This document shows, in pieces, positions 31,453 to 41,956 of a DNA stretch of 64,000 bases (position 1 is the first letter of the stretch; each line of letters opens with the position of its first letter). A program made the translations under genes and the position numbers. The notes below the pieces were generated by a model. That model saw nothing but the letters and a program-made list of their open reading frames with translations. It did no database searches and was not told where the DNA came from. The DNA comes from Rhynchopus sp. YZ270_cl-10 (taxonomy: Eukaryota; Euglenozoa; Diplonemea; Diplonemida; Diplonemidae). The stretch lies in contig OZ037841.1 of NCBI GenBank assembly GCA_964035575.1, positions 372,001-436,000 on the forward strand. Direction: 5' to 3'.

Positions 31453-31488
31453 TTGAGATGAACCCGAGCCTCTCCCTGCTTGATCACC
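31453..31488 (+). repeat. Family A hairpin
   Basis: AGATGAACCCGAGCC, loop, CTGCTTGATCACC. A diverged copy with the usual outer sequence. Confidence 0.5.
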
Positions 31489-32324
31489 AAAACAGATAAC
31501 GCCCTGAGGATCACTTTTCGTGTAGCGCACTTCAGGTTAATTCAGAGAAACTTTTTTTCATAAGAACCTGGATAGACCCTAAAGAAACGAACACCGAACA
31601 CCAGGTACGCACACCTGAAAACAAAAATGAAAACATGAAGAAGAAGAATTGTTTCATATACTAACTATTCTACTGAATAGATGGTATAATAGGGTGCACT
31701 AAATGTACCCAAACTTTTTTTTTTTACTTTATGTGGATTGTTTGTTTCTGATAGTGACGTGACTCGTTTTTTTATGTTTTTTTTTTGGAAAAGAAAGTTT
31801 CATGTACCCATTAATAAAAGTCCGTGAGGTTACAGCCAGTAAAATTTACCTCTTAAAAATAGCATTATCCTCGTTGGTACGGATTATATGGGCTGACAAT
31901 AAAAAGGAGATGGATACAGCCAGTACATTTTACCTCTCCATTAAATGTAGCATTATCCATATAAATACAGATTCTGGGCTGACACTCGTTTTAGTGGTTT
32001 CGAGCTGCCTGCTCCTAGACCACCTCGACAAAAACCCTGCGGCAGCAAACTCATCAGTAGGAGCAAGGGTTTAAAATATTGAGAGAAACACAAACACGGG
32101 TTGGGAGGGATGGGAGGGATGGGGGTGAGGCGGGATGTTTGGACTATAGTTTTATCAAATTGACTTCTTCTTTGTTTTTCCAGGTTTTTTTTGGGGAAAA
32201 AGCAATGTTCTCTTTTTTTTTGTTTATTGATATTGTCCACAATATAACCAGTAATTCTCGAGACAATATCCTGTTTTTTTTGTTTTGTTTTGAAAAGCAA
32301 ATAAAATCTTTTAGTTTTGGGAGA

Positions 32325-34256
32325 TAGTCAGACTTACCCTACCCTATTTTGAAAAAGTTCAGACTTGCCCTATGAAAAAGTTCAGACTTGCCCGAAAATA
32401 AGTTCAGACTTGCCCTAAAAGTGTTTTTAGGGCAAGTCTGAACTTATTTTTAGGGCAAACACTTTTTTTAGGGCAAGTCTGAACTTTTTTAGGGCAAGTC
32501 TGAACTTATTTTTAGGGCAAACACTTTTTTTAGGGCAAGTCTGAACTTTTTTAGGGTAAGTCTGAACTTATTTTAGGGCAACAAGTCAGGCCACTTTGGC
32601 TGGGGCACTCTTGGGGCCCCATGGTATGGTGGTATGACTTGTTTTATTGCCCTAAAATGCCTAACCGAGCCGGAGCCCAAAAATTGATGCCAGAAACCAC
32701 CAGCCACCCGGAAAGGGTGAACAGGCAGTCCACGTTGGGCCAGAACCGGTTACAAAGGAAGCCGTGTTCTGGGGCAACGTGGGGCGCAAAGTTTTACAAT
32801 TTTCATGCACGGGTGCTCCACAAATTACCAAGTATTCCTTCTTTGTTGAATTGAGAGAGAGTCAGTGTTTAGCTACCACGCGGGTTTGCTTAGAATCCTT
32901 CGAGGCCGGCACAATTTTATTTATGTGGTCGGTTAAGACATGCCTATTGAAGAACAACGAGGTCATCGTTGAAAGGAGCGAACTCCCCTTCCCACAACAT
33001 CTCTCACATTTCAACTCAGAATTCATACTTGGTTATTTGCTTTGTCCATACGCAATCAAATTGTCATGCTTTCAAGAGCATGCCTGGCCAAAATGCAACA
33101 ACGTGGAAAAATTGTTGTTGTTCCAAAAGGCAACAAGACCACCCACAACAAGGGGTTGAATTGTGCACTGTCCGGGGGAGCGCAAAGTTTTTTCCCTGTA
33201 CACAGTGGACACATCTTTATCACTTTGTTCCCACGGGGACACATTTGGATACTGCACGCATGCAGAAGTGCCAGACATGTCCGCACGTGGAGTGGAGTGT
33301 CCATCATGTTTTCCTGGTTTCCAAAAAGCAGTTTTCTTGCACTTACTATTTGCCCCGGTGTCTGGCAATAGAAGTGGCTAACATTGTAATGAGTAGCATA
33401 TACATACCGTTGATCCAAATGAGTAAGGCGACCAACAAGTCCTCTGGACTTTTTTGTTGTGACGACAATCGCGGAGTAATCCCGGAGAATTACATCCTCG
33501 TATAAAAAGTTAAAGGTAGAGGTGGGGAAACTGTAGCTATAGAAATAGTTGTTGCAGTAGTGCAGACACCCGAGGGTGCACCACTATGCTTTTCTTTGGT
33601 TGTATCGACAATTTTACGTACATGATGTAGGACCTGTACAATGTCGCCCAAAGGCTTTGTACTTACTGCAGTAATCGGTATTTTTTTTTTGTTACTACTA
33701 CGTCGTGTTCTATGAGGAGTCGCGTTTGGGTGCGGAAGTCTTTTTTCTGGTCTCTGTTCTGTACGGGTCTCGGATCGTGCGGTACTGCGGTGCGGTACCT
33801 GAGAGTTTTTTAGAGTGATGATAAAGGTCAGAGGGTTTTCCCCTCCCATTTGTGTCATTATTTAATTTTGCTCGGAAAGTGGGGTGTCCTGGACACGAGG
33901 AAATTCAGTTGCATGGAAAAAAAGCTCCATACCATAGGTTGCTCATTTCACTACCAGGACTCGTCGCGAATAGCCCATACGTGCCCTAAACAGAAACGCA
34001 AAAACGACGACCGCCGGGCTCTGTAACCCAAGAGCCCCCAGCTTGCCCAATAAATAAGTGCAGGGTTGCCCTAAAAAAGTTCAGACTTGCCCTAAAAAAA
34101 GTGTTTGCCCTAAAAATAAGTTCAGACTTGCCCGAAATAAGTTCAGACTTGCCCGAAATAAGTTCAGACTTGCCCTAAAAACACTTTTAGGGCAAGTCTG
34201 AACTTATTTCGGGCAAGTCTGAACTTTTTCAAAATAGGGTAGGGTAAATCTGACTA
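32325..34256. mobile_element. 1.93-kb TIR DNA transposon with subterminal repeats
   Basis: The first 44 bases (GTCAGACTTACCCTACCCTA, then TTTTGAAAAAGTTCAGACTT) match the complement of the last 44 with one difference. TA is present at both outer edges (32325-32326 and 34255-34256), compatible with a TA target. Each end carries an array of AAGTTCAGACTTGCCCTAAA units in both orientations, typical of transposase-binding subterminal repeats. The 0.9-kb core has overlapping open frames on the plus strand (see 32621-33505). Families C and D occur inside at 33545-33670. Confidence 0.85.
32621..33505 (+). pseudogene. Possible decayed coding core of the 1.93-kb element
   Basis: Three successive overlapping frames (32621-32854, 32764-33159, 32969-33505) have natural composition, for example RSELPFPQHLSHFNSEFILG and PLIQMSKATNKSSGLFCCDD. 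Several Cys and His are present but no DDE/D motif or known transposase domain is visible. It is likely a degenerate transposase or cargo gene; the family is unknown. Confidence 0.35.
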
Positions 34257-34375
34257 TTTCCCTTTAGTTTTTTTATTTTTTTTGAAGAAAAAAAAAAACC
34301 ACCCCCCAGCCAGGCTTTGCGCTAACTTCTGTCCTTTGTCCCGGGATTTTTGGATATTTTTGTGGTGCGTTTTTT

Positions 34376-35480
34376 TTTTGCAAACCGGGGTTTCCTTAAG
34401 AAAACCAGAGAATCTCATATTTCATAGTAAGGGTACTTTAGAGTGTTTTCACACACATGTGACCCCACCGTGGAGAGCAATCGGCTCGCGCGATCAAAAG
34501 AAAGCAGAGAAAAGGGAAAAGAAAAAAAGAAAAAGTTGGGTACCGTGCGCCTGCGGCGCTACCTGTTCCTACCCTCCTTTATGTTTAAACATGATGTACT
34601 TATGTACAGTTCATTTTATTTTGAGTACGACTCCACATCCCCCCTGAGGATGATCCCCCCTCCCTCACGGATAAAGATTGATTAGGACGCCATGGGGCAC
34701 ACCCCCTCCGAGGCCATAACCGTCCTGGGTTTTCTCACTCTTCTCTGTGGTCACTGAAACCCCACCGCCATCACTACGTTACCGATAGCTTCTTCAGTAC
34801 GTTGGGTTTTCAGACCTGAAAATAACCCTTGTTTACGAGTATGGGCTCATGTTTTGTCAAATTTTAAGTCGCTGCATTTTTGTCCATTTTTCCGTACATC
34901 CCCCACCACAATCCAGCCAAAGCAATACAGAGAGAACCAGCCAATTTTTCAACATACAAACGATTTTTATATCCCCCACCACAATCCGGGATTGGTTCGG
35001 AAATGCAACGAAACGACCTCTTGGCGGGAAAAAGCCACAGGAAATTTGCGCACTTTTTGCAAACAGGGGTTTCCTTACTAAAACCAGAGGAATCTCATCG
35101 TTCAGAGTAAGGGTACTTTAGAGTGTTTTGCGCACAAATGTGACCCCACCGTGGAGAGCAATCGGCTCGTGCAATCAAAGGAAAGCAGAGAAAAGGGAAA
35201 AATAAAAGACAAAAGTTGGGTACCGTGCGCCTGCGGCGCTACCTGTTCCCAGTCAAAACACCACAATTTCATCTGAATTTGGGTTTTCAGACCTGAAAAT
35301 GCCCCTTGTTTAAGAGCATGGGTTCATATTTTGTGAAAATTTAAGTCACTAAAATTTTGTCCATTTTCCCGAATATGCCCCACCACAACGCGGGATTGGC
35401 TCGGAAATGCCACAAAACACTGTTTTTTCACCCCCTGACGCAGAACTATTTGAGGTGCGTTTTTTTGGTCCCGAAACACG
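34376..35480. repeat. Diverged tandem duplication
   Basis: Two blocks repeat in direct order. One block (about 34376-34570 and 35056-35250) includes GGGTACTTTAGAGTGTTTT, TGACCCCACCGTGGAGAGCA and TACCGTGCGCCTGCGGCGCT. The other (about 34805-35050 and 35280-35480) includes GGGTTTTCAGACCTGAAAAT. Part of the first block is also recognisable near 28366. No gene is seen. Confidence 0.65.
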
Positions 35481-36156
35481 ATTTTTCAGATTTTTTTCCA
35501 AAAGTTAGCGCGAAGCCTGCCCCCAGCGAGAAACCTATGTCCTTAACAAAAGAGAATTGATACAAGCCTCGCTGAGTCACATTGTTCTTCGGGGGGAGAC
35601 AGGGGGAAAGACACACACAAAACACATGGGGCCATATTCTGCGCAAGAATTACCCCCCTATTAGCTGTCAAACACACACACATTTGCATATGGGTAATAT
35701 TTTCACTCTCAAGAACGACCCCACATTTGCTTTCAAACACACACATACACAAACTGAGATGGGACAAGGGGACAAGGGGACATGGTGGGGGGAGCCTTTT
35801 TTTTTTTTTTTTCAAGTGTTTTTTTTAAATTGCATTGGTGACAATTTTTCGCACTCCATTGTTAATAAAAATAGCTATTTTGTTTAGATAGAATTGGTCA
35901 TACCCAGGGGAAAACAAACACTGCCCATTTTTTTCGCCTTGCCACCCCCCTTTTTTGGTCAAGAAGTTGAATGTACAAAAAGAAAAATAAGAAATAAATC
36001 TGACGCGATTGGAGAAAAAAAAGGGGGTGGCTGGAATCTCGCAAATGTTTAAAAAAAAAAGGGGGAAAAGTTGGTAGAGCTGTAAGCCTTGCAGTGCTTA
36101 GTCTCCTAAAAAAAAAGAGTATCAAAAAATAAGAGTTAAAAAACTACTTCATTTCC

Positions 36157-37762
36157 CTAGTCCTCCTCCTCCTCCTCTTCCTCCTCGATTGCGAGAGATG
36201 CCTGTTGTGTCGTGGGATTGTTTTAAATTAGAACTAAAAAAAAAACTGAATCAGCGAGTTGCATACCTGGCTCCTGGAGACCTTAAAGCTTTTCATGTTC
36301 TTTGTGATATCTGCGATCGGGGCAGTGAACTTGTTGTCGGCTATCCAGACGTGTGCAAGCGACTCCTCAGGAGTCATGCGCTGTTCGGGGTTCACCACAA
36401 GAAGCTTTCTGATGAAGTCTTTTGCCTGTTTATGAAAAAAAATGTGATTAAATTTTGACCCATATTTGCCAAAAGTTACCGGCCAAATGAGGTGGTTATG
36501 GTCAAAAAACCCCCCAAAATAGAATTTTTTCTCATTTTTTCCACGGTATGAAAAGTGTGCTATATATATGGGTGGCTTTTTTTTGCCCCCCCACGTTTCA
36601 TTTCACGAAACATTTTTCCGCGGCAAAGACAATTTTCAGCTTTAAAAAAAAAAAAAAAAAAAAATTTTCCCCTGACAGGGCCTGTGCTCGAAAAAAAAAA
36701 TTTTTTTTTCTTTCCAGCTGAAAATTGTCTTTGCCGCGGAAAAATGTTTCGTGAAATGAAACGTGGGGGGGCAAAAAAAATTCACCCATATTTCACCTCA
36801 ACTTCTTCTTTAAAAAACGGTTAACATACGTCCTCGGAAATGTTGGTCCAGTACGGGTCTGGGAAGCTGTAGTCACCTGCCGTGATGGCACGGAACAGCG
36901 ACGGCGTGTTCTCGTCGAAGAATGGGCAGAACCCACACAGAAGCACGTACACGATCACCCCGACAGACCACATGTCCACAACAAACGTGTAGCCGCGCAT
37001 TTCGTTCAGCAGCACCTGTGGCGGGAGTAAATACGGTTTGTGCACTTTTACTTTTTGTTTTAAGAACCTTCTACGAACTCAACATCACCCACAGAAGAAA
37101 AACACAATCAACAATTCTTTGACTAGAACTATACAAAAACATACCTCTGGCGCAACGTAGTTAGGTGAACCACATGCGGTGCGGGCAAGCGCATCACCGG
37201 ACCAGATTTTCGCGAGCCCGAAGTCGGAAATCTTGATCTGCGCACTCTCGTCTTCGGGGTTTGCGAAGAGCAGGTTCTCTGGCTTTAAATCTCTGTGAAT
37301 GATACCCTTGCCGTGGAGGTATTTCACAGCTTCTATGATCTGGCGGGCGAGGTCGGCTGCCTGCTTTTCGGAGTACCCGTTTGGGTAGTCGTTGCAGATC
37401 TTGTCGAAAAGTTCACCCCCGGTCATAAGCTCCATGATCAGGTACAGCTTGTCGTCGTCCTCGAAGACGTCCAGCAGGTTCACAATGTTCGGGTGCTTCA
37501 CGTTCATCAAAATCTTTACCTCCGTCTTCAGCGACTCAATCTTCACATCGATACTGTTCTTATCAATAATCTTAATCGCAACCTTTTCGCTCGTCTTGTA
37601 GTGTCGCCCCGCCCGCACCTTCGCAAAGCTCCCCCGCCCCAACTCTTCACCGAAAGCGTAGTGGTCCTCCACACGCGAGTCATTCAAATTAAAAATCCGC
37701 TTTTTTTCCGCCTTTTTCTGTTTTTTCTTCCCCCTCAACCGAGACAAAATCGTTGTTTTCAT
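36157..37762 (-). CDS. CaMK-family Ser/Thr protein kinase
   Basis: Four exons, 37762-37145, 37015-36830, 36425-36267 and 36201-36157, all in phase 0, give 335 residues. Visible motifs: the glycine loop GRGSFAKVRAG (42-52), VAIK (K64), the regulatory-spine region EVKILMNVKHPNIV, HRDLKPENLLF (D158), DFGLA (D180), an activation-loop Thr in ARTACGSPNYVAPE (T195), and WSVGVIVYVLLCGFCPFFDE. Exon 3 ends the domain with RKLLVVNPEQRMTPEESLAH. This pattern fits CaMKI/II-like kinases. After the kinase domain there is only a short tail ending in eight Glu, one Asp and the stop, and I see no clear calmodulin-binding helix, so calcium control is uncertain. Donors are GTATGT, GTATGT and GTATGC. Intron 2 contains a complete MITE. 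Confidence 0.92.
36567..36790. mobile_element. Foldback MITE within intron 2 of the CaMK-like gene
   Basis: Inverted ends TATGGGTG, an A/T-variable stretch, then TTTTTTGCCCCCCCACGTTT and CATTTCACGAAACATTTTTC, CGCGGCAAAGACAATTTTCA. The arms match almost perfectly over about 70 bp, and TA flanks both sides. It lies wholly inside the intron (36829-36426), leaving both splice sites in place. The terminal TATGGGTG matches the zinc-knuckle transposon at 13880-14502. Confidence 0.8.
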
Positions 37763-38142
37763 CGAAAAGGTAAAAAAACCCCGGGGGGTTTTTGGGGGGG
37801 TGGCAGGGGGGGAAAGGAGAGGGAGGGAGGCTCTGAGAAAGGTGTTACAAAGGGCTGCGGGGGGGTGTGCGCTATTGTGTGTGTCTGGGTGGTGCGGAAA
37901 GGGTAGGGCGTAGTAATAATTATTGGAATCAGTTGTCCAAATAAATTTTGCAGATTTGGGGATTTTTTTAAAAGTAATTTTTGCAGGTATGGTTTGGGGT
38001 TTGAAAATGTTTCTTGTTTTGAAACTGCTTTGTGCTCTGTTTATTTTTGATTAGTGTTGTTGTACACTTATATCATAGGGGCGTTTGGCGTTTGTTTAGG
38101 CAGTGTTCAGCTGAAGCTGCATGACCTGAGAGGAAATGAGTA

Positions 38143-38280
38143 GAGTTGAAATACAAAGCCCTCTCGTGAACAGTACACCTTGGTACAATGACCGGCTGTA
38201 CCGGAGGGGGACAGGGGTCCGGGGGGGTGGACACCCAATCATGCAGTCCTACAATCCATTTTTCGTGGTCTACATCTGCA
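38143..38280 (+). repeat. Family E repeat
   Basis: GTTGAAATACAAAGCCCTCT, TACACCTTGGTACAATGACC and CATGCAGTCCTACAATCCAT then TTTTCGTGGTCTACATCTG. The most complete E copy in the window. Confidence 0.65.
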
Positions 38281-38741
38281 TCTCATAAAACAAAAAATGT
38301 ATTTTTCTTTGTTTTGGTTTTGCTCTCTTTGTGTTTTTTTTTTTTTTTTTGGGTGGGGTATGTGGGACAGGGGGGGAAGGGGATCCTTTCTCTTTGTTAT
38401 TATTTTTTTTTGTCGTTTTTTTTTTGTTTGTTTTGCTGTTTTCCTCAATTCATCCTTGTGTGTGTGTGTGTGTGTGGGTATTTTATGTTAACTGTTCATT
38501 TTAAAAATCCCGTTTTATCTGTCTGACTCAATCACCATAAAAATAAAAAATAAAAAAACAGAGATGTGTCAAGTCTACAATATGCACCTTTTGAAAGGTT
38601 CTTTAGTTTTTATTTGTCATCGATGAGAAGACATTTGTTGCTTTTTTTGTTTTTTTTTTTTGAAAACTTGGTTGTATTAGTGTAGACACCCGAGGATGAA
38701 CTCCACTGTACGCTTTTTTGTTGCTTTTTTTTCTCTTTTTT

Positions 38742-39291
38742 CACGGGTCAGGAAAGATCTTTTGTCTTTTTTTGTCTTTTTTCGAGAGAAAAAAAAAAAA
38801 AATCAAGATTTTCAGGATTTTTGTCTTTTTTTTTCAGGATCTCTCGAGATCTTTGAGATCTTTGAAAAATCCTGAAAAAAAAAGGAAAAAAAGGAAAAAA
38901 AGAGAAAAAAAGATGAAAAAGATCTTGAAAATCTTTTTTTTTCTCAAAAAAAAGATAAAAAAGATTTTTGGGATTTTGAAAAATCTTTTTGGGAAAAAAA
39001 AAAAAAAAGATTTTGAAAATCTTTTTTTTTTTTGAAAACTTGGTTGTATTAGTGTAGCCACCCTAGAGTGTGCTCCACTATACTTTTTTTTTCAAAGATT
39101 TCTCAAGATCTCGAGATTTTTCATGAAATTTCATGGATTTTTCCAGGATTTTTCAGGATTTTTCCAGGATTTTCAAATCTTTTCTCTTTTTTTTTTTCTC
39201 CCAAAAATCTTTTTTTTTTTTTTTTTTTCGGGAGAAGAGGATTTTTTTTCTCGAAAAAAAAAAAAAAAAAAAAGATCTTTCCCGACCCGTG
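38742..39291. mobile_element. Low-complexity TIR element with GATCTTT repeats
   Basis: The ends CACGGGTCAGGAAAGATCTT and AAGATCTTTCCCGACCCGTG are inverted with one difference. The inside is almost pure A/T runs with many AGATCTTTGA and TTTTTCAGGAT units. A family C copy (39033-39083) is embedded. Flanks are T-rich, so a target duplication cannot be read. Confidence 0.6.
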
Positions 39292-39922
39292 TTTTTTTAT
39301 TGTGTTGTTTTCATAAATCTGTATTTCGAAAACTTGGTAATGTAAAGGGAATTAGTGTAGACACGCGAGGATGACTTCACTAAGGTCTTTTTTTTTTTTT
39401 GCTTTTTTAATGTTTTTTTGTTTGTTTTTTTTGTTTTTGTTTTTTTTGTTTTTGGTTTGGTTTTCCTTTTTTTGCTTTTTTTTGCTGTTTGTTTTCGTTT
39501 TTGCTTTTTCCTTTCCCCTTTTTTTTTGTAATAATGCCCCACACCCTTATACTTCCCTTCCCCACACGCTTCTATGTTCTGTTCGTTCTGCCCAGACCCT
39601 TCGGAAGGTTAAAATGTTGTTTTTTTTTTGTTGTTGTTGTTGTTTTTTGTTTGTTTTTTTTTGTTTGTTTTTTTTTAAATTTTTGTTGTTTTTTTTTTTT
39701 TTTTTTTTTTTTTTGTGTTTGGTTGCAATATTTGATGCTGTTGTCACAGAAGGAAACTGCCAGATCCCTGCAGGGCCAGTTTTGACTTTCCTTCGCTATT
39801 GCTTAGTTTATTTTTGGTAGTTATATTTGTTGTTGTTTTTTTTTTTTTGTTCATTGTGGTTTTTTATAACAAGAACGTCTCGCAAAAAAAAAGGGGGGGG
39901 AGTGAGGAGAGGAGGGGAATGG

Positions 39923-39959
39923 GTAAGATGCTACTAAGCTATTTTGCTTAGCCACATCA
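39923..39959 (+). repeat. Family A hairpin with perfect two-part stem
   Basis: GATG (39927) pairs with CATC (39955), and CTAAGC pairs with GCTTAG around a TATTTT loop. The loop differs from the usual CTCTCGT while the stems are kept. Confidence 0.7.
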
Positions 39960-40370
39960 AAAAAAAAAAAAATTGTTCTGGAAAAAAAAATCAAAATGCA
40001 CATTTTTTTTTTTGTACGTTTAATTGAAACATCGGTGAGGAATGTACCTCGTTTCACACATCAGTGGATGTGTTCCACCATTAGTTTCTTTGTTTTAGAT
40101 ACATAGATGGTGTGGGTGTATCTACCCCACCTCTGGTACGAAGCTCAGGTGGTGGGGACGTCTGACCACCTATTTGCACTGCCATTGTCTCCCTTGGCTT
40201 TTTTTCAAAAAAAAAAAAAAAAAAAAAAAAGGTGTTACTTCCTGCTCCCTCACCCCTCCTTCTTGCAGTTGTTCTATACGTTTACGCTTCATCTTGTAGG
40301 GTGGTGTTGCGGAGCACGGTTGGGGTGAGTGAACCGACGTGACACTTTCCGCTCACAAAGTAGTGCACGG

Positions 40371-40411
40371 AGTCGGCCCAAAATGAGCGGACCCTTTTGG
40401 GCCGACTCCAC
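40371..40411. repeat. GGAGTCGGCCCAAAA hairpin
   Basis: A perfect inverted repeat: GGAGTCGGCCCAAAA, a loop of 11, then TTTTGGGCCGACTCC. Confidence 0.6.
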
Positions 40412-40634
40412 CGTGTGTGTGAAAAAAAAAAAAAATGTTTTTCTGAATAACTCTCAAGAGAATCATCTGATCAGGAACGCAGTTAAGACGACCTGTGAGG
40501 AAGGTACCTTTCCTCCATTTTTTTTTTTTTGAAAAATTTAAAATAAAAAAAGCATGCACCATGTATAAAAACGGACTATTTTTGCAGAAGAGAAAATAAC
40601 AGAACAAAAGTGGGGTCTGTGCCCAAATGGAATA

Positions 40635-40993
40635 GGGAAGGCTCGTTTTTCCTTTTAATGTTACAAAGTAACAATAAACCATTTTTCCCGGTAACCCCCC
40701 CCTCCCCACCCCCTATGTTACACGGAAAAACCGTTTTTCCGAATTTTCATTTATTGTAACAACAAGGCGCAGTGGACGTGCACATCCGAAAACACCCGCA
40801 TTTGCATTTCCGGAATCCGTCCGCACTGTGGTGGGGTCAATCTGCCGAAATGGACAAGTTCTTGTTGTTGGAAAAAGCCACTTTTTCCCGCCATTGTTAC
40901 AAAAAAAAAAGTTTTTTCCCCGGATTTCGGTCGGACCCCCTCCCCCCCCTTTATTGTTACTTTGTAACATTAAATGGAAAAACGAGCCTTCCC
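40635..40993. mobile_element. TIR element with 3-bp duplication
   Basis: The ends GGGAAGGCTCGTTTTTCC and GGAAAAACGAGCCTTCCC are inverted and continue through TTAATGTTACAAAGTAACAA. The flanks are ATA on both sides (40632-40634, 40994-40996). A 3-bp duplication with a GGG terminus would suit a PIF/Harbinger-like MITE, but no transposase is present. Confidence 0.7.
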
Positions 40994-41157
40994 ATACAAA
41001 AAAAAGGCTTTTTTTAAAAAATTATTGTGCCTTTGAAACAATTCTCCTGCCCCTTGGTATTTGCACTGTCACGAAGCCTTCACTGTCGCTCTGTGAAATC
41101 AAGAGCAAATACAAGGCAGGGTCTTAAGCTAGCTGACTATCAAACAAAAAAAAAAAG

Positions 41158-41198
41158 TTTATAAGATGAACCTAAGCCTCTTCGTGCTGAGCCACCTT
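41158..41198 (+). repeat. Family A hairpin
   Basis: GTTTATAAGATGAACCTAAG, CCTCTTCGTG, CTGAGCCACCTT. AAG/CTT and CTAAGC/GCTGAG pair. Confidence 0.65.
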
Positions 41199-41440
41199 TA
41201 AAAAAAAACGATTTTCTTCATAAAACTTTTTTTTGTCGTTGATATAATTGTTGCGATTGTGTAGTTGCGCCCACCTCGTGTACAATCTTTCACCTTCAAC
41301 GTTTAAAAAAAAAAAAGAAAAGAACAAGACATGACCTCTCTCCCACCCAACCAACCCCACACCCTAAATAGTACAGTAAAAAAATGGGGAGAAAAATTGT
41401 GTAATTTTCGTAAATAAAACAAAAAAGGAGAAAAAGGTTG

Positions 41441-41481
41441 GACAAGATAAACTAAAGCCTCCGTGCTTTCAGCCACCTTTA
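41441..41481 (+). repeat. Family A hairpin
   Basis: AAGATAAACTAAAGCCTCC, GTGCTTTCAGCCACCTT. Same layout with altered stem bases. Confidence 0.55.
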
Positions 41482-41956
41482 CAATGGGGTGAGGGAGGGG
41501 GGATTTTCCGTTTACAGCGAGCGGCATATGCGTTGCTAAAATAAATGCTCCATTTACATTTTGTTGCTTAGTATAGACACCCTAGAGTGTGCTCCACTAT
41601 AGCTTTTTTTATATATATCTGTGTAGCCGCCATTGTGTTGTGTCGACAATCGTCTTAAGTTATCACACCTTCGTGGGTCAGTACTTTTATTTGTTATTAT
41701 TGTCGACAAGCGTCCACCGAGAATTTTGTCGGGGATACTTGGAGATCGTTTTGCAAAATAAAAAGCATCATCAAAGTTACGCAATATTACCTTCAAAAAT
41801 GCCCATCTAAAAAAAAATGGTATCACGCTCGTCCCTTTTGGCTGGATATCACAGCAAAGGATATTCACACCACAACGATACCTTCCCACCATTAAACCTG
41901 CTCACCCCAAGGAATAACAAAAAGAAAAAAAAGAGAAAAAAATCGGGGGGGTATTT

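Larger units (their letters stand above)
37763..41940. other. Gene-free stretch with low complexity and repeats
   Basis: Between the two kinase genes. It holds E at 38143-38280, C at 38660-38711, 39033-39083, 39328-39381 and 41565-41602, A at 39923, 41158 and 41441, a T-rich 39380-39850 block giving poly-Phe frames, and TIR elements at 38742-39291 and 40635-40993. No gene is seen. Confidence 0.6.
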
